Part shown: positions 11,584 through 25,450 of the stretch, piece after piece
Layout of the letters: each line of letters begins with the position of its first letter
Position numbering within the stretch: the stretch's first letter is position 1
Assembly (NCBI GenBank): GCA_022577435.1
Contig: JAKOON010000012.1
Location: forward strand, 13,448,085 to 13,512,084
Direction of reading: 5' to 3'
DNA: 64,000 nt
Source: Embiotoca jacksoni
Taxonomy: Eukaryota; Chordata; Actinopteri; Embiotocidae
Program-made: the position numbers and the translations under genes
The notes under the pieces: model-generated
Seen by the model: only the letters and a program-made list of their open reading frames with translations
The model's database searches: none
Told to the model about the DNA's origin: nothing

Positions 11584-13899
11584 CTGTGGAGAGACAGCGG
11601 GAGAAGATCATCAGTTTCAATACCATCCGCAGAAGTAGCATCTAGTCTGAGAGAGATGAGCACTGATTGAAGATACCTTTTTGAAACCTTGAACAAACAA
11701 ACACCGGCTGTACTTGCAAGAAAGTACAGAAAAAGAATATGGAAACAACTCATGTCATTTAATCTTAATGATGTAATTTTATCAGACTTTTCCTCATACG
11801 CATAATATGATCTGATGGTGAAGGAGGACAGATGTGGCCATGACATTGCCTTTGTACAAACCAAAACATTTTTTTTTTTTGCTTTCAAATGTGTAAAATT
11901 CTTAAAATGAAGTGACAAGAAATAAAAAAGGCTTGAATGAAACCTTTCACTGAAAGCTGCTTTTACAGCAGTAAATGCATTAAAGGCTAAGTTGTTTTAT
12001 TTATTTGTTATTTATGAGTGTATATCCCACTGTAAAATATCTGTGAATATAACTCAAGAGGCAAACTCTCCTCAAAAGAGGAATAAACATTTCATTGAAA
12101 AGGCAGTGCACCGGCATCGTGCTCAGAACCCCTGAAGCAATAAGGAAACCCCCCTCCGGATACACAGATGTTAACAGAGTTACATTAAAAAAAATTCCAG
12201 AGGAATGAAAAAAACTCCATCTTATGTGCCTCTCAGTTAGTTAGACTAGTATACCTCAATTATTTTTGTTGTGTTTGGCAGCACTCCATTGAAACGATCC
12301 TCCACAAGAGACCAAAGCCTGTGTGATGCTTGCAAATTAAACCGGGATGGATGCAGGGAAGGGTTTGATGGATGAGGCTCTATTTTACTGAATCTTGCTT
12401 CAGAGGAAGGAGGTACAATACATGCATGCTATATAAATTATAACATGATTTCGAGCTATTAGTTCATAATTTCATGAAAGCTATTAGGATCCACAGCTGC
12501 CCTGAGTGCCTCTGTCAATGCAGTAAATGGTTCTGTGATGTTTTATGAGAGTTTGTGGCCTTGTTAACTGTGTCTCTCCTCTGTGTTGGAATGATACTTA
12601 TGTATTCATTATAAGCTTGGTAATAACTTTGCAAATCCTGATGGCATGACCAGTATAGGACCTCTTGAAAAGGACGAGCACTTGAGTTTGTGAATCACGA
12701 TACATTTTATTATGATCAGGGCCCAGGAGCTCCTGGAAAGCCGATGATGCATTTTATTAGATGGCTCTTCGTCACAGTTTGAACATTTGAATTTCTCTAT
12801 GATGAATATGATATTCTGTATAAATCAAATGTTTACTTTGATAATAGTACTATGGCAAACAACCGTGTCTAGAGTGTGTGTGTGCGTTGTTGAGTGAATA
12901 CTTGTGTGTCTTTGTGACAGAAAAGCTGCCCTATGGGGCTCATCTTCAACCTAAATATTTCCTTTATCCATGGAGGATTTTCCTTTGCATGCACCGCAGA
13001 TGTTCGAAGAGTGGGAGTTCCAAGCCTGCCAGACTGTGACCAAAGCCATCTATGTAATCAGTGACTCCGAATAAGCAGAACAGCTCCAGTGAAGAGGTCT
13101 GAAATATTCTACCTTTCTTCCTCAAGTCTGAATATCTCTCTGCGTCAGCAAGGATTTTCCTTTGGCAGAGTGTCCAATATAGAAAGCGGCACAGTTGTCT
13201 TCCCACATAGGGGCAACCGGCTTTGGATGCAATCTTTTACATTTGCATGCATGCTTGTGTGTGCTCGCATTAGTGAAAGCAGTGACAGACGAAAGCAGTA
13301 ACATCAAAGGCGCAGAGTGTAACAGCTGTGGAATGTGTCAATGGTCTAGGAGTCATCTCCCTGAAAGAGTTACGTCACTGACATCATCAAAGTCTTCTGC
13401 TTGCTATGGTAAACTATAGTTTTCCTGCTTTTCAAGGCAGATCTCATTAAAATGTTTTTAAGATAGCACCACAGTGTTTCAAGTCTGTCTTAAAACAACA
13501 GCCAAGTGGCCATATGGACTACAAGGTTCTGCTGGTTGAATCTGTTCATCCTATTCAAACTTGAAAGATGTCTTTCTTACATATTTTCCTGTAAAATCTG
13601 CAGCCCTAAAAAATGTGCTGGAGTTTTTATCTTGAGATAATGTAAGGCTTCAGCGGTGTGAGTTATTACTGTTGTTACTAACTGTCTACTACGGGTCAGC
13701 ATTGAAAATATGTCCGGGGAAACTCAAAGAGAGAATTTCTAACTAAGAAGACCATAGATTAATTTCTACTTGATTTGACAGACACAGATTGCTAAGGCCT
13801 CATAGGCCTCATATCAGCAGAAGAGAAACTTGTGGAAACTCAGTAACTTTCAGGAGTAAGTGTTCTAAGTTACGTTTCTTGATCAATATCAGCAACTGT

Positions 13900-14563
13900 G
13901 TTACACACACTTTTGTGACCACTGGTACTGGTGCGATTTCACAATGGATTCCACAGTGGCTTCACAATGGAAGGGCGCAAATCAAGTTTTGTGTCAAACA
14001 CGGGAAATTGGAAGCGGAGACCCTTGAAATACTTCAAAAAGCCTACGGCAATGAAGCAATGAACCTAGAGAGGTGTTCTGAGTGGCAGTCGTGTTTCAAG
14101 AGGGGCAGAACAACACTGTTAAATACCAAAGATGGTGCGTCTGGAGCACAACCATATGGGTTTTCTTTGACATTTACAGGGTGCACACCACAAATTCGCG
14201 CAATGGCACTTGGATGACATTGACATGACCATACGCATGCTCACAGCACAATTTCAGTGCACAGGTTTCTTGCCTGAAACAACACAATCATTGCTCCCCA
14301 CAACCTTTACTCAATTGATTTAACTTCTTATGACTTCTGTTACCCAAAAACTTGACACAAAATTTGATGTGCACTCTGGTCAAATTTCACCATCACAAAT
14401 GTGTATGTACCACGTATCGGTCACAGAAATGTGTGTAGCTCAGGTGCTGATGTTGATAAAGTAAAATAAAAAAATAAAAAAGTAATTGCTTCCTCCTGCT
14501 CCAGATGCATTAATGTTCCAGCACAGGGCAGTCTTGGAACTTTTTAATCTCACCTTGTATCAA
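13900..14563 (+). mobile_element. mariner-like (SETMAR-type) transposon remnant with 3' terminus
   Basis: The plus frame at about 13968-14118 encodes GRAQIKFCVKHGKLEAETLE followed by ILQKAYGNEAMNLERCSEWQ and FKRGRTT, the N-terminal helix-turn-helix region of mariner transposases (compare IKFCVKLGKSATETLE...FKRGRTS). The catalytic middle is mostly deleted. A piece at 14296-14350 (LPHNLYSIDLTSYDF) corresponds to the PPYSPDLAPCDFF motif around the third catalytic Asp. The right end at about 14530-14563 (ggaactttttaatctcaccttgtat) matches a mariner terminus. The left end is uncertain. Confidence 0.75.
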
Positions 14564-16104
14564 ATTAAATATATTTTGCCAAAACAATATCCCCAAAGGC
14601 CTCAGTTTATGCCCAGTGACCAGCAACAGGATAGTAGTTAAGATAAAATGTGTTACAACATTACAGTAAGTCTTTGATTGACTGTGAATTTATTCAACGC
14701 TGTGAGAAACCTTTACAACTAAAATTTGAACTTTAAGACTTAAAACTTCTAAATACCTAAGAAAAGATTTAGCAGTAAAACACTGTCTAAAGCTAAAAAG
14801 GCTAAAGCTAGAAAAGGAACCAGTGACACATTCAAGTTACAGGAATTCACTAGAGAAATCGCTGGAGACACTCAAACAGTTCCACTGTGTCACACTGTTT
14901 AAAGTCTTTGAGAATCTGTCATTCAAACAAATTAGCTCCAGACTTGATGTTGTGAAACACTCTTACTTTGGTAACGGTGACAGAATCCTTCTGTCCTTAC
15001 TTTGCAAGCCATAAAAGATTAAACGGTAAAACAGAAGATTTCCTATCCCTGTGGTCACTGTGGTTAGAAGTTAATTTCATCCAAAGACAATATGTCTTAA
15101 AACAAAATCTCACAGTGGTTTGTCCAATTTCAGCAAAAAGTGGGTCAGCTGTTTTGTCTCTGCACACATTTTCCATACAGTTTGCAGTTACTCTAACAAG
15201 GGGAGTGTATGCAGATTTGCACAAACAAGAGGGATGCTATAACCTCTCCACCAACTCCAGATCCTCCAGATGCTGATTGTACTGCATGTCTGTGCTGTTT
15301 ACCCGAAAATCCTTAGTTTTATTTGCATGATTTACATCGTCTCAATCCAGGGAAGATGACAGCAAGTTGGCTGTAGAACACATTTATTTGCTACACTACT
15401 GGGATATGAATTAAAGTGCTCTGGAGCACCCACATGTGAATGAACTCTACTTGACTTTGCTTAAAGTTGCTGTTTGCACAAAGTTACTTCACAGTGATCT
15501 CTCACGCTGCATGTTGCAAATGACTCACGTCTCTCTCTCTCTGTGTGTCCCCTCTGTCCCTCTATCTCGTTGTCTCTCCCGCTCTCTCTCTCTTTGTAAC
15601 ATCTGTCACGAGCTGGAAACAGCTTCACACCAACTGTGCCTTTCCCTGACTGTGGAGAGCCTGCCTGCCAGCCAGTCAGCTTGTGTTTTCAGCCCCATTA
15701 AACCTCATTGCTGCATCATTACAGCAGGTCTGCGCCTTTTATCATGCCACTTCCTGGTTGCCCCGCAATGCAACGACACCTGCCGAAGTGCTAGAGGGTA
15801 AAGCGAGGGCAAAGCAATGGTTAAATACCTGTAAAAAAAAAAAACGGCAGTGTGCTATAGTCTGCACGGGTATGGGGTGAGGCGGTACACATGAGCATCA
15901 GAAATAACACATTAAAGCTCGCCACAGCCCTGACAAATAGTGACGGATGCAAAGACGAGGGAAAAACTAAGTGAAGACATAGGCAAAGAAACGCTTTGAA
16001 AACAAGTAGAAGAGCACTCTCATAAAGAAGCAGTGTGTGATTAGGGAAAGCAGACTTTCTATTCATTATGTGTTGACTCCTTCCTCTTACTTTTTCAACT
16101 TCAT

Positions 16105-16345
16105 AATCCTACTCATTTCCTCCTTTAATCCATCTATTGTTATGTCTCCTTTGCCCTCCCTCAGCCCACCTCTTCTCTATGCTCGGACTTCCTCCAATCT
16201 TAAATGCACCCTCCTCCTCCTTCCCCTTCCTCTTTTCCCTACTTGCTATTCGCCCCTCCTCTCCATAAGATTAAAACCTAATCTCCTATAATGGTAGCCT
16301 TGCTGTCTAGAACACTATCAGAATGCTTAATTAATATTTAAAGAG
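16105..16345. repeat. Pyrimidine-rich unit with TTAAT core, copy 1
   Basis: A CT-rich stretch ending in a conserved segment (ataatggtagcct, then gtctagaacactatcag, then gcttaattaatatttaa). The next 241 bp repeat the arrangement. The outer boundary is set by the 241-bp period, not by visible ends. Confidence 0.45.
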
Positions 16346-16586
16346 CAGAATTTTTCCTCGTCTCATCCTCTTCTTGTCCTTCTTGCCCCCTGACTCTCTC
16401 CCCTCCTCCAAGTCTTACATTTGTCTCGTTACCCTCATCTTTATTTCCACTTATCTCTCACGGCCACCTCTATCTGCATTTCTGCTTTCCTTCATCTTCC
16501 TCTTCCTCAAGCCAAATTCGAATCTTTCATAATGATTGTCTGGGTGTCTAAACGCTCTCTAACGGCTTAATCAATACTTAATGAAC
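16346..16586. repeat. Pyrimidine-rich unit with TTAAT core, copy 2
   Basis: A diverged repeat of 16105-16345. Alignable end segment: ataatgattgtct, gtctaaacgctctctaa, ggcttaatcaatacttaa. A third, shorter match lies at 29110-29160 (taatgctgg, gatactgaatctgaac, ggcttaataactaaatg). Confidence 0.45.
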
Positions 16587-17622
16587 ATACCATAATGAAC
16601 ATACCATAAATACTTTATGAACCCTAAACCCTGAAATCCCCAGGGTTTCATTAGCCATGGAGATATACACTTTTCTCCATCTTCATGATGTCTGGAGAGT
16701 TGGCGAAATCAACACTGGGTACTGATTACCTCATCATTTAGTCTCTGGTCAGTTTGTATTATCATGTGGTGTTCGGTCACTGCTGCCTCTAATGTGTTTA
16801 TAAGGCAGAGCCCGAAAATAGACATGTCTGTGTAAGATGTGATTTTAACCATCTGTACATGTGATGTCCAGTATGTCCTTTCAGTTAAAGGTCTCAGCTC
16901 ACCACCTACATATCAAAGCACTCTGCTTTACAGTCATCCACCCACATGTTAGTGCATTATCAGTGGAAATAATTCTGCGTGTTTCAGGCATCTAAAGGGC
17001 ACTGTATGGATTTGTCGTACTGTACTGTTCAGTACAACAAGAGCCACAGCTATTTAGTTTATCTATGTATTTGTGTGCTGAATATCTCCAGAGAATTGGG
17101 GTCTAATATGCAATAATAAAAAATAGAAAAAAGGGAATGGAATCGATTGGGTTTTTTCCACATTCCTTCGAATTCCAAGAAAAAAAATGACTTTTCAATC
17201 AGAAAAAGAAAACACGAGATTGATCCAGGTGCTTTGTAAATTTTACACCCAGTTTTTGCTGTGGTTAATTGGCTACAAAGGTCATTTAGCTTAGCTACCC
17301 TTTAAAGGATTAAGGTACCGCTTGAGCATCATTAAAATTGTGGTTGTAGGCTTTTCAAGTGGTGGCGTGCTAGAAACAATTCAGGACTGGGAAAGTTGGT
17401 TTCCACTCTGTGAGTCTCTGTGGCTGTGAAGTGGCACAGACACCTCGATGATTCAAAGAAATGCCATCGCTCTTGACTAAGTGAGAGACTATGTTTCAAT
17501 GGTTAATTCAATTCCATGATGGGCAGAACTTTTTCTTTCTCCCTCTAGCCTCCAACACTGTGTCTTCACACTCTGCATGACTCATTTAAAGCAATAAGGG
17601 AGGCCTTTCTAGATAATGGGGA

Positions 17623-17624
<2 letters not shown>

Positions 17625-17655
<31 letters not shown>

Positions 17656-17668
17656 ACACACACACACA
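17625..17668. repeat. (CA)n microsatellite
   Basis: About 44 bp with one CC interruption. Confidence 0.95.
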
Positions 17669-19324
17669 GTTCTCACATTACAGTCACACATGCAGTTATT
17701 ACTCTGTTTACTTATTAAATTACACATTTGCTTCTTTATTCCTCAGAATCTTTTTTTTTTTAGCCCTTACTTTCTCGTGGCATTGCAATTTTAATCTGGC
17801 TTCCTCCCTTCTCATCCCATCGTCCTCATTTTTCGCCCACACTGTCTCTACTGTGTATCAAAAGGCCAGTAATTCATCACAGAGTCAGAGCAGAGCACGG
17901 TCCCTGCTGCACACCAGCGAGCTGCTTGTCTTCCAGCCGTCCAAAAGCTGGAATCAATCACCCAATCCTGAGACACTGAAACCATCAGGGAGGATCAGAC
18001 ACAGATAGAGGAGACAGAGACATGCACACGGAGGGAAAAGGAAGAAAAGGGTGGAGGTGGACGTGCAGACAGACAGAGAAGCTCTGAGTGAATTAAATAA
18101 ACATTTCCTTAGCTAAATACCGATCAAAAGGCCTCATGAGTTCAGGAATTCAATTTCCCTTGGGTGTAATTTGGAATAAAAAAAACCTTACTACTGATAG
18201 ATGGATACATCTAACACACCCCAGACAAAACACCCCAGCGTTATTGTAATGTTTCATTCACCGAGTTGTTGTTTTTTGCTGTTGATGTAGTTGTTTATGC
18301 TTCAAAGTGAACCACACAAATGAAACCGACGAGTGTGGGCCTGATTCCCAACAGCTGAGTAGAAGTGGTGTCATTTCCTATGTGGTTGTTGTTGCTTCTT
18401 TATGGCTCCGTCCTGAGTCTGTTTCTGCCCAAAGCCCAAACTGAAAACCTATGATGTTTTTTTTATCTTGTGGGGATCCACCATAAACAGGCCCGTGACC
18501 CATGTCAGGTTTAAGAGTTTTGCAATTTTGTCTGACTGGTAAAATGTCTGAGGTTCCACTAAGAGAAACCAATTAAAAGAGAAAATAATTTTTTTGAAGA
18601 CTTATGCTGCAAAATATGAAACACATGATTATGGACACATATGCATGAGTTCCTTAGATTAGACGCAAGGCAAAAGATACCATGCCAAGGTACTGATATG
18701 AGGGCTGCACACACAAGCACCCACACATAACAGGCGTAATGCCTTAAAAACTGCGTATGGTGCTGTACACACTCTCCCCTCTCTCTTTAGCTCTTTTTCT
18801 TTTCTTTCTCTTCTCCTCTGTAGAGCTGAATGCCATAATCAAAGCTAATGGGACTCAGCTGTTGGCCGGGCTAATTACCTGGAATGCAGACGGATGATCT
18901 TTGAGACAGGCTTTCACAGAGACAGACTTTCACAGAAACACACAGCCGCGTTTCTGTCACGTCAGAGGACATTACATTGACTTTGCATTCATTTTCTGGA
19001 GACGTACTCTTATCTAAATCATAAGCAATACTCACCCAACCTAAACCTAACCTTAAACAGAGGCGTCACTCTTAAATTTGACCATTTACCTCATTGGGAC
19101 TTGCTTTTTTTTTTTTTTATTATTTTTTTGATCTGCAAAAGGGATGCTGGTCCCCACAACATGACTGTGCAAACATATTCATGTCCCCACAGCGTGAGTA
19201 ATACAAGAACACACAAACTACAGTATTTGTCTCTCATGCACCTGCCATTTAAGTGTGTGTGCCTGTAGTGTGAGTCAGCATGTTATTTTATGTGGTATGT
19301 TTTTCTGTGGGTTAACTGAAAATA

Positions 19325-19326
<2 letters not shown>

Positions 19327-19368
<42 letters not shown>

Positions 19369-19382
19369 GTGTGTGTGTGTGT
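19327..19382. repeat. (GT)n microsatellite
   Basis: About 56 bp with one GC interruption near 19364. Confidence 0.95.
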
Positions 19383-20011
19383 ACAGGACTGTATGCATTT
19401 GTAAAAGGTCATAAAAACTCAAATAAATGTTCCATTCCTTCTTCAACACAAGAAGTCCCAACTTCCTTAAAAAGGTGTTAGGTTTGGATTTTAATACAAC
19501 GATCACAGACAAAGCTAAACAAAAATAACCTTGAGCTAAAATTCTAAAATGTTCTTTTTAAGAGATACATTTTTAATGGCAAAGCTAGTAGCACACGAAA
19601 TGCTCTAAAACCCTCGCACAATGCAATATACAACACTGGGATCAAGAACTTATACTTTTAAGAGCAGATTGAAATGCTGTTCAGAATATAAAACATTAAA
19701 CAACAACACAGACTTCCTGTCTAGTGATCATGCTTACCTTTCACAGATATGATTTGTGGATATTAAAGAACAATAGTTAAAATGTTAAGTAGACTTGAAT
19801 GTTCATGAAAACAAAGGGATTTAATGTCTGATAAATGTGTCTCAGTGTCATCCGAGGCCTCATCAGCCTGATGTCATAGTGTCTGCCTGAGGAGAGAGCA
19901 GGCTTCAGGGAGATCATCGCTCTAAATGATTAATGGAGTCTGGAACCAAGGAGGGGAGTTGTCTGTGACTCTGCAGGTACACACCCTGTTGACGCCTTTT
20001 AAGAGTGAATT

Positions 20012-20014
<3 letters not shown>

Positions 20015-20056
<42 letters not shown>

Positions 20057-20060
20057 CGTC
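20015..20060. repeat. (GT)n microsatellite
   Basis: About 40 bp of GT ending in gcgtgcgt. Confidence 0.95.
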
Positions 20061-21129
20061 AGTCAGCCATTGAAGCCGCATCATCACAGCAAGGACTGTT
20101 TCATGCCAGTTCAGATGGACTCATTGATGATGGTAGCTACACAGAGACACGCATATAAACAAAACACACACATCCATAACCAGATGTGTCACACTGGCTG
20201 AAGATGATCGAGGCAGGAGTTATGGAGCAGGAAGTGATGGATAAATGAAAATTAAAGAGATGAGCGCAATAAAAGAGTGATTGATTTGACAAATGTAACG
20301 GCAGCATAAAACTGTAATATATACAGTATAGTTCCATTCTTAGTTAAACCCGTAGGGGAAGTTATTAAAATATAATAAATAAAGGTTAAACATAGCTATA
20401 ACAAGGGTGTTTGAATGGGACTCCTTCCATGTGAGCGAGTTTTGAGAATTGTTTTTTGGCAGGTCTGAGTTGATCAGGAGTTGAAGTTCGATTGACCAGG
20501 CATGAGCATCAAAGGGTGTGCTATAGCCTATAGCTAACATATCTGGAACATGATCATCATTTGGACCCTGAAATGCCTTAAATTTCAACCGGAATGTAAA
20601 ACTGATTTTAACACTTATTCACAGTAAAAAGAGCCGATAAAGAAGCCTTTGAAATAGTATAATTTGTACAAGTACAAGCAAGATGAGGCAAAAGCATGGG
20701 CTACTTTTGTGAAATGTTGCTATTATTGTTCACAGGGAGGGTAAATAATTAAATTTACAAAGTAAAGTATGACACTGAACATTGTGAGCCGTCTTCTCGA
20801 GGATAAAGCCCCATATTGTGCATTATATTAACAGACTGACCAGGTTTTAGAAAGGTATTTGTTGTTTCATCAGCATAGAAAATGGATCATTTGTCTCTTA
20901 TTAGGATCATTGGTAGCACAGATATAGAAATTAAAAGGGACCAAAAACTGATCTTTGGGAACACAACACAAACCCTCAAAGAGAAGTAGCACAAAATTAG
21001 TTTTGAGCCTTGGAGAGTTATGCTACATTATCTTAAAAAGAGTTCATGTTAACATCAACAAAATTATTAGGCAATTGTAGCATGAATGATTTGAATTATT
21101 AATCATAGAGTTTATCATTATTAAAACGT

Positions 21130-21545
21130 GACCTTGAGTCATCCCATGCTGCTATAGACCGAAGCTGCTGGGGGATCTCCCATGATGCACTGAGCTCCTC
21201 TCCTCAACTCTCTTTCACTCTCTATGCATTTATATAGCATCATTGCATCTCATTAACTTTATGACTTTTTACTCCTGTAGTTTTGTGCTTTTGGGCTTTG
21301 TAGTGGCATGATTCTGATTGGCTGCTATTGACCCCACCAACTCACCCAATATTTATTGTTTGTTTTCTCTCTTTCCTGTTCTTTTCTTTCTCTGCTCTTT
21401 CTTCACCCCAACTGCCTACCTCTGAGCCTGGTTCTGTCAGAGGTTTTCTTCCTGTTAGAAGGGAGTTTTTCCTTCTAGCTGTCGCACATATGGGAATTGT
21501 TGAATGTTTGGGTTCCTCTCTATAATGTTGTAAGGAATTGAATTG
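21130..21545 (+). mobile_element. Teleost interspersed repeat, LINE-type 3' tail
   Basis: Contains a block very common in fish genomes: cctctgagcctggttctgtc, agaggttttcttcctgttag, aagggagtttttccttc, then gggaattgttgaatg and tctctataatgttgtaagg, ending in a short (gaatt)n tail. Upstream CT-rich sequence (about 21190-21420) fits the 5' part of the same repeat. The family name is uncertain; the oligonucleotide tail suggests a LINE 3' end. Confidence 0.6.
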
Positions 21546-24500
21546 AATTGCATTTCTGAGACAGTTCAGTTATTTGGTTACATCTACCTCCTCTCTGATA
21601 ATCTACATAACATGAACCATGTGGTTCTGATTTGAGTCATACAGTATCAATTATATTTTTGATTACATTTTATGTCTACAGATTTTTTATAAAGTCACAA
21701 TTTTGCACAGCAGTGGTGTTTCTGCTTTATTGGACTGGGTCCTGTCTGCCTGTCAAGAGCAAAGACTTGGAGCTTGCAATCCTGGGTGTGTGGTTTGCAT
21801 CCTTCACAGTGACCCTACACTGCCTACTCTTAACACCACAGATTAAAAGCAAGATGGGTTCATCTCCTAAATTGACTCACTCTTCCACCCCACTTGCTCT
21901 CTCCTTCTTCTACTGAATTGCTCCTTGATTTTCTGTCTTTCTGTAAGTAGCAGAGCACTTCATAGGACAAATGTAATAAACCAGAAGGCATGCTGGATTG
22001 CTGGATTATCAGTGAGGGAGCACTGTCTTGGATAAGAAAAGCAAAAATTAATAAAGAAAGTTTTTAGACAAAATTATTGAATGCAGTTTTTCTTCAGCTT
22101 CTTTTTTTTCCCTTTCTAATGGTATGTGGCTTGTCCTCAGACAAATCATTGGGAAATGAAGTTAAGAGCTACAGCCAGAGAGAAAACAAATTAAAAGGAA
22201 ACTGCAAAATTAAAAAAGTTCTTGAAAAGTACAAGGGAGGAGAAGGTTTGTGCTCCTGGCACTGCAGTTATTAAACCATGAAGCACTGGCTCAGACACAA
22301 GAATCACATCAACTTAGAGGGAAGAATGAGGATTTCAATTCCAAAGTTGTTGTTTTTTCCATTGTGTGACATACAAGCCTGCCAAGATGGGTATCTATAT
22401 GGATAACTGCTGTTTGAAAAAATTGTACAGAAAAATTACATTCAAACAAAAGTTGAATTTCTGATTTAAATTGCGTGCAGGATCTTTGATTTCAGAAGTC
22501 CCATTGTGCATCTACAGCCTCTTACTTTGAATATTTATGGTTTTTCAAAAGCAAATTAAAGTTGTATAAACATGTAAATGAAGGGCTTTGAGGTTAAGGC
22601 TACAACCCTATTTTTACCTTAATTGCACTGTGGTAAAAGTAAAAAAATGAGGCTGTCATATGATCCAAGGGCATATAACACTTGAAGCACTTGGAGAAAA
22701 AAAATTACACAGGCTGGTAGACCTGCTGTATAACAGAGTTAAGCTGTCCATGTCTACCCACACCTTCTGCTGGCTTCGCCTATAAAGTCCTGGAGGAGAA
22801 GAATACTGGTTTACACTTCAATAAAATACCTTTTTCATCAACTCTGCTGTTTCGATTGCATCTGTCTCGCTGCAGTCCGACCATCAAGGTCAAGTAGCTA
22901 TGTTTGTTAGAATGTGTAAATGGATTTGTGCGCTACAAGGAAGCAAGTTTGACCCGAGTGCAAGCAAAATAAAGGGAAAAAAAAATCATGTATAAATTTC
23001 AACCGTGACTTTGAGTATTGCTGATCTTTCACTATCATTATTTCACACTCACACCTACTTTCCTGGACAGATCATTTTTCTCTGGAAGCCTACTGAGCAG
23101 TTCTACTGAAGGAGTTGGAGGTTAAATTTGTACAAGGACACTGCTTAGATGATATTATTTTCCCTCTGCACTGTTTCCCAGTGATGGGAAATCAGAAACC
23201 TTAAAGACTCAAAGCTGAATCTCAACTCTTATATAATCATCCAAAAATCACTATTGAAGATTTATTTACCTTTAACACAACTGTTCCTGTTGGTGTTTTC
23301 ATCGTTTTAAACATCTTTTTACAGGGATTTGTTGGCTATAACAAAGCATCGATTTAACAACAGCAGCGACATGTATACTTGGTTGACTTTCACACAGTGC
23401 AATATGAGTGACTGAGCAGCCAAGTTGGGGTTCATGGATTCTCTGCCTCCAATAAGAAATCACACAAATGTGTGTACACGTATGCCCGTTGTGTGTTTTG
23501 TCCTTTCACCTGACACTATTTCATCCTGATCAATGCCTTTGTCCTACAGACCCAAAGCTTGAAAGCCATGGCCTGTTGCCATGGTTATCTCTACTCAAAA
23601 CCAGAGGGATTAACCTCCAGTGGGATGGCTTGGGAGAGAGAGAGAGAAGAACATACAGAAAGAGTGAGAAAGAAGGGAGCAAAAGAGGAAAGAAATAGAA
23701 ATGAGAGGAAAGCAAGTATAATATAATGACAGAACTAGATAAAGTCAGAATGACAGAGACATAGATAGATATATCGAGTTCATTCGCAAAAAAACTCTCT
23801 TTTTGGGGATTTTTGTTGTTGTTTTTATGCACCCCAGGGAGAACATTAATCCAAAAATGAATGTGATGTTGGGTTATTTTGATTAAGAAAAAAATAACTA
23901 AAAAAAAAAACAAGTACTGTAACATACAAAAATTTACTTTTTTGAAAAGTGTATTTTGTTTTTCAAATTAAAAGTAGTTTTGTCAAAAGTTTTTTTTTTT
24001 AGTTTTTTTTTTTTTTTAGAAAAATATAGAACTCAGAACACTGATAGAACTGTGTGTAAAACGTTATTTATAGATACGCAAAATTCTAGAAATAGCTGTG
24101 AAGACAGGCCAATAATTGACAAATTGCATATTTATAAGGTCATATTTGAATGCCCTGGCCAGACTTAATACAGTAAAGTAAATAAATATGATGTGAAAAT
24201 CTTTCAGACTTCCTCCTGGGATTGGCTCAAATCCTACCAGTACCAGCACATGCAACCAAAGGTGCAACTAAACATTTTCAATGTGGTCAAACCAGTGCAC
24301 CTGAACATTGCAGAAATTTTCCTTTGAACAAATGTTATGAACACATTTCCTGACCTCGCTAAAATTTCATAGTTTTGCAGGATTTCAGATTTATAAATTC
24401 AGCGGCGCGATCAGCCCAAAAACCTGCCGTTACCAGGTCTAGGATTGTTATGCGCATTGTGTTCTCATTAATACATTGTGTAGAGCAGTACCACCACCAA

Positions 24501-25396
24501 AGACAAGAGAAGCACTAGTGGAGGAAGAGACGATATAAAAGCCATAGAAAAAAATAAATGAGAAAGGTAAGCAAGTTGCGATGTCCTATAGTGCACTGTC
24601 TTGTATATAACATAATCACCTGACAAAATGCAACCACAGTTCTACAATTTAACTAATAGCCTAACAGAAAAACACTTCTGGGACTTTATTTACCTCTGCT
24701 TCGTTGCCAACTTAACTCCCCTTTTAAATTGTGGGTTTGGTTTGGCTCGACTTGATTTGCTTTGGCCGTACAGAATTCACTGGTATACAAAATATTTCAA
24801 AACTAAATATTGGGATTCTCTCAATGAGATGTTGTTTTTTCATTGCCTGCCGTTACGCTGTGTTATGAAAAGCAACAAAAGCCACTGCCATTACACTCTC
24901 AGAACAAACAGCTCAGCAAACGATCCTCTTTCTCAAGCTTAAGTGTGTGAGTTTGAACCGAGCCTTCTGGTTGAAGATCAGTCTCTGTGCTGCAGACGAC
25001 ATATTCAAAGCACTTGTCGCAAAAATGTAGGGGAATTAATTTAATCTGTTGGCAGAAAATGAAAGCTTTTAAACCATAGCAGTTTTGCATCAGAAGGTGG
25101 CTTTTTGAAGATACACCATCTTTGCAGTACGCAGGCTCCATGAAGATGTGCTTGTGGTGTGTGTTGCTGTGGTGCTCAGATGAGAGAGCAGAGATTTTCT
25201 CGCCATCCTTAGATGTCGGGACGAGGGCACAGAGGGGCCAGCTGACAGCTTGTTGGATCAAGGTTATTTACTTTTAGAAAGGGAAAACCAGCCTGAGTCA
25301 GCAAATACTAAAGGGCAGTCACACATACACCCATTCACACACATGCTCATAGAAAGACATGGAACTGTTTCATCCACCCCCCTCCAGACAGAGATA

Positions 25397-25410
25397 CAGA
25401 CAGACAGACA

Positions 25411-25449
<39 letters not shown>
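25397..25449. repeat. (CAGA)n-(CA)n compound microsatellite
   Basis: Short CAGA run followed by about 38 bp of CA. Confidence 0.95.

Positions 25450-25450
<1 letters not shown>

Noticed and set aside
16601..16640. Interstitial telomere repeat (gaaccctaaaccctgaaatcc)
   Set aside because: Only two imperfect CCCTAA-like units, not a TTAGGG array.
24700..24900. Possible MITE (gtttggtttggctcgacttg near 24733)
   Set aside because: The interior vaguely resembles a fish MITE, but I found no paired termini or target duplication.
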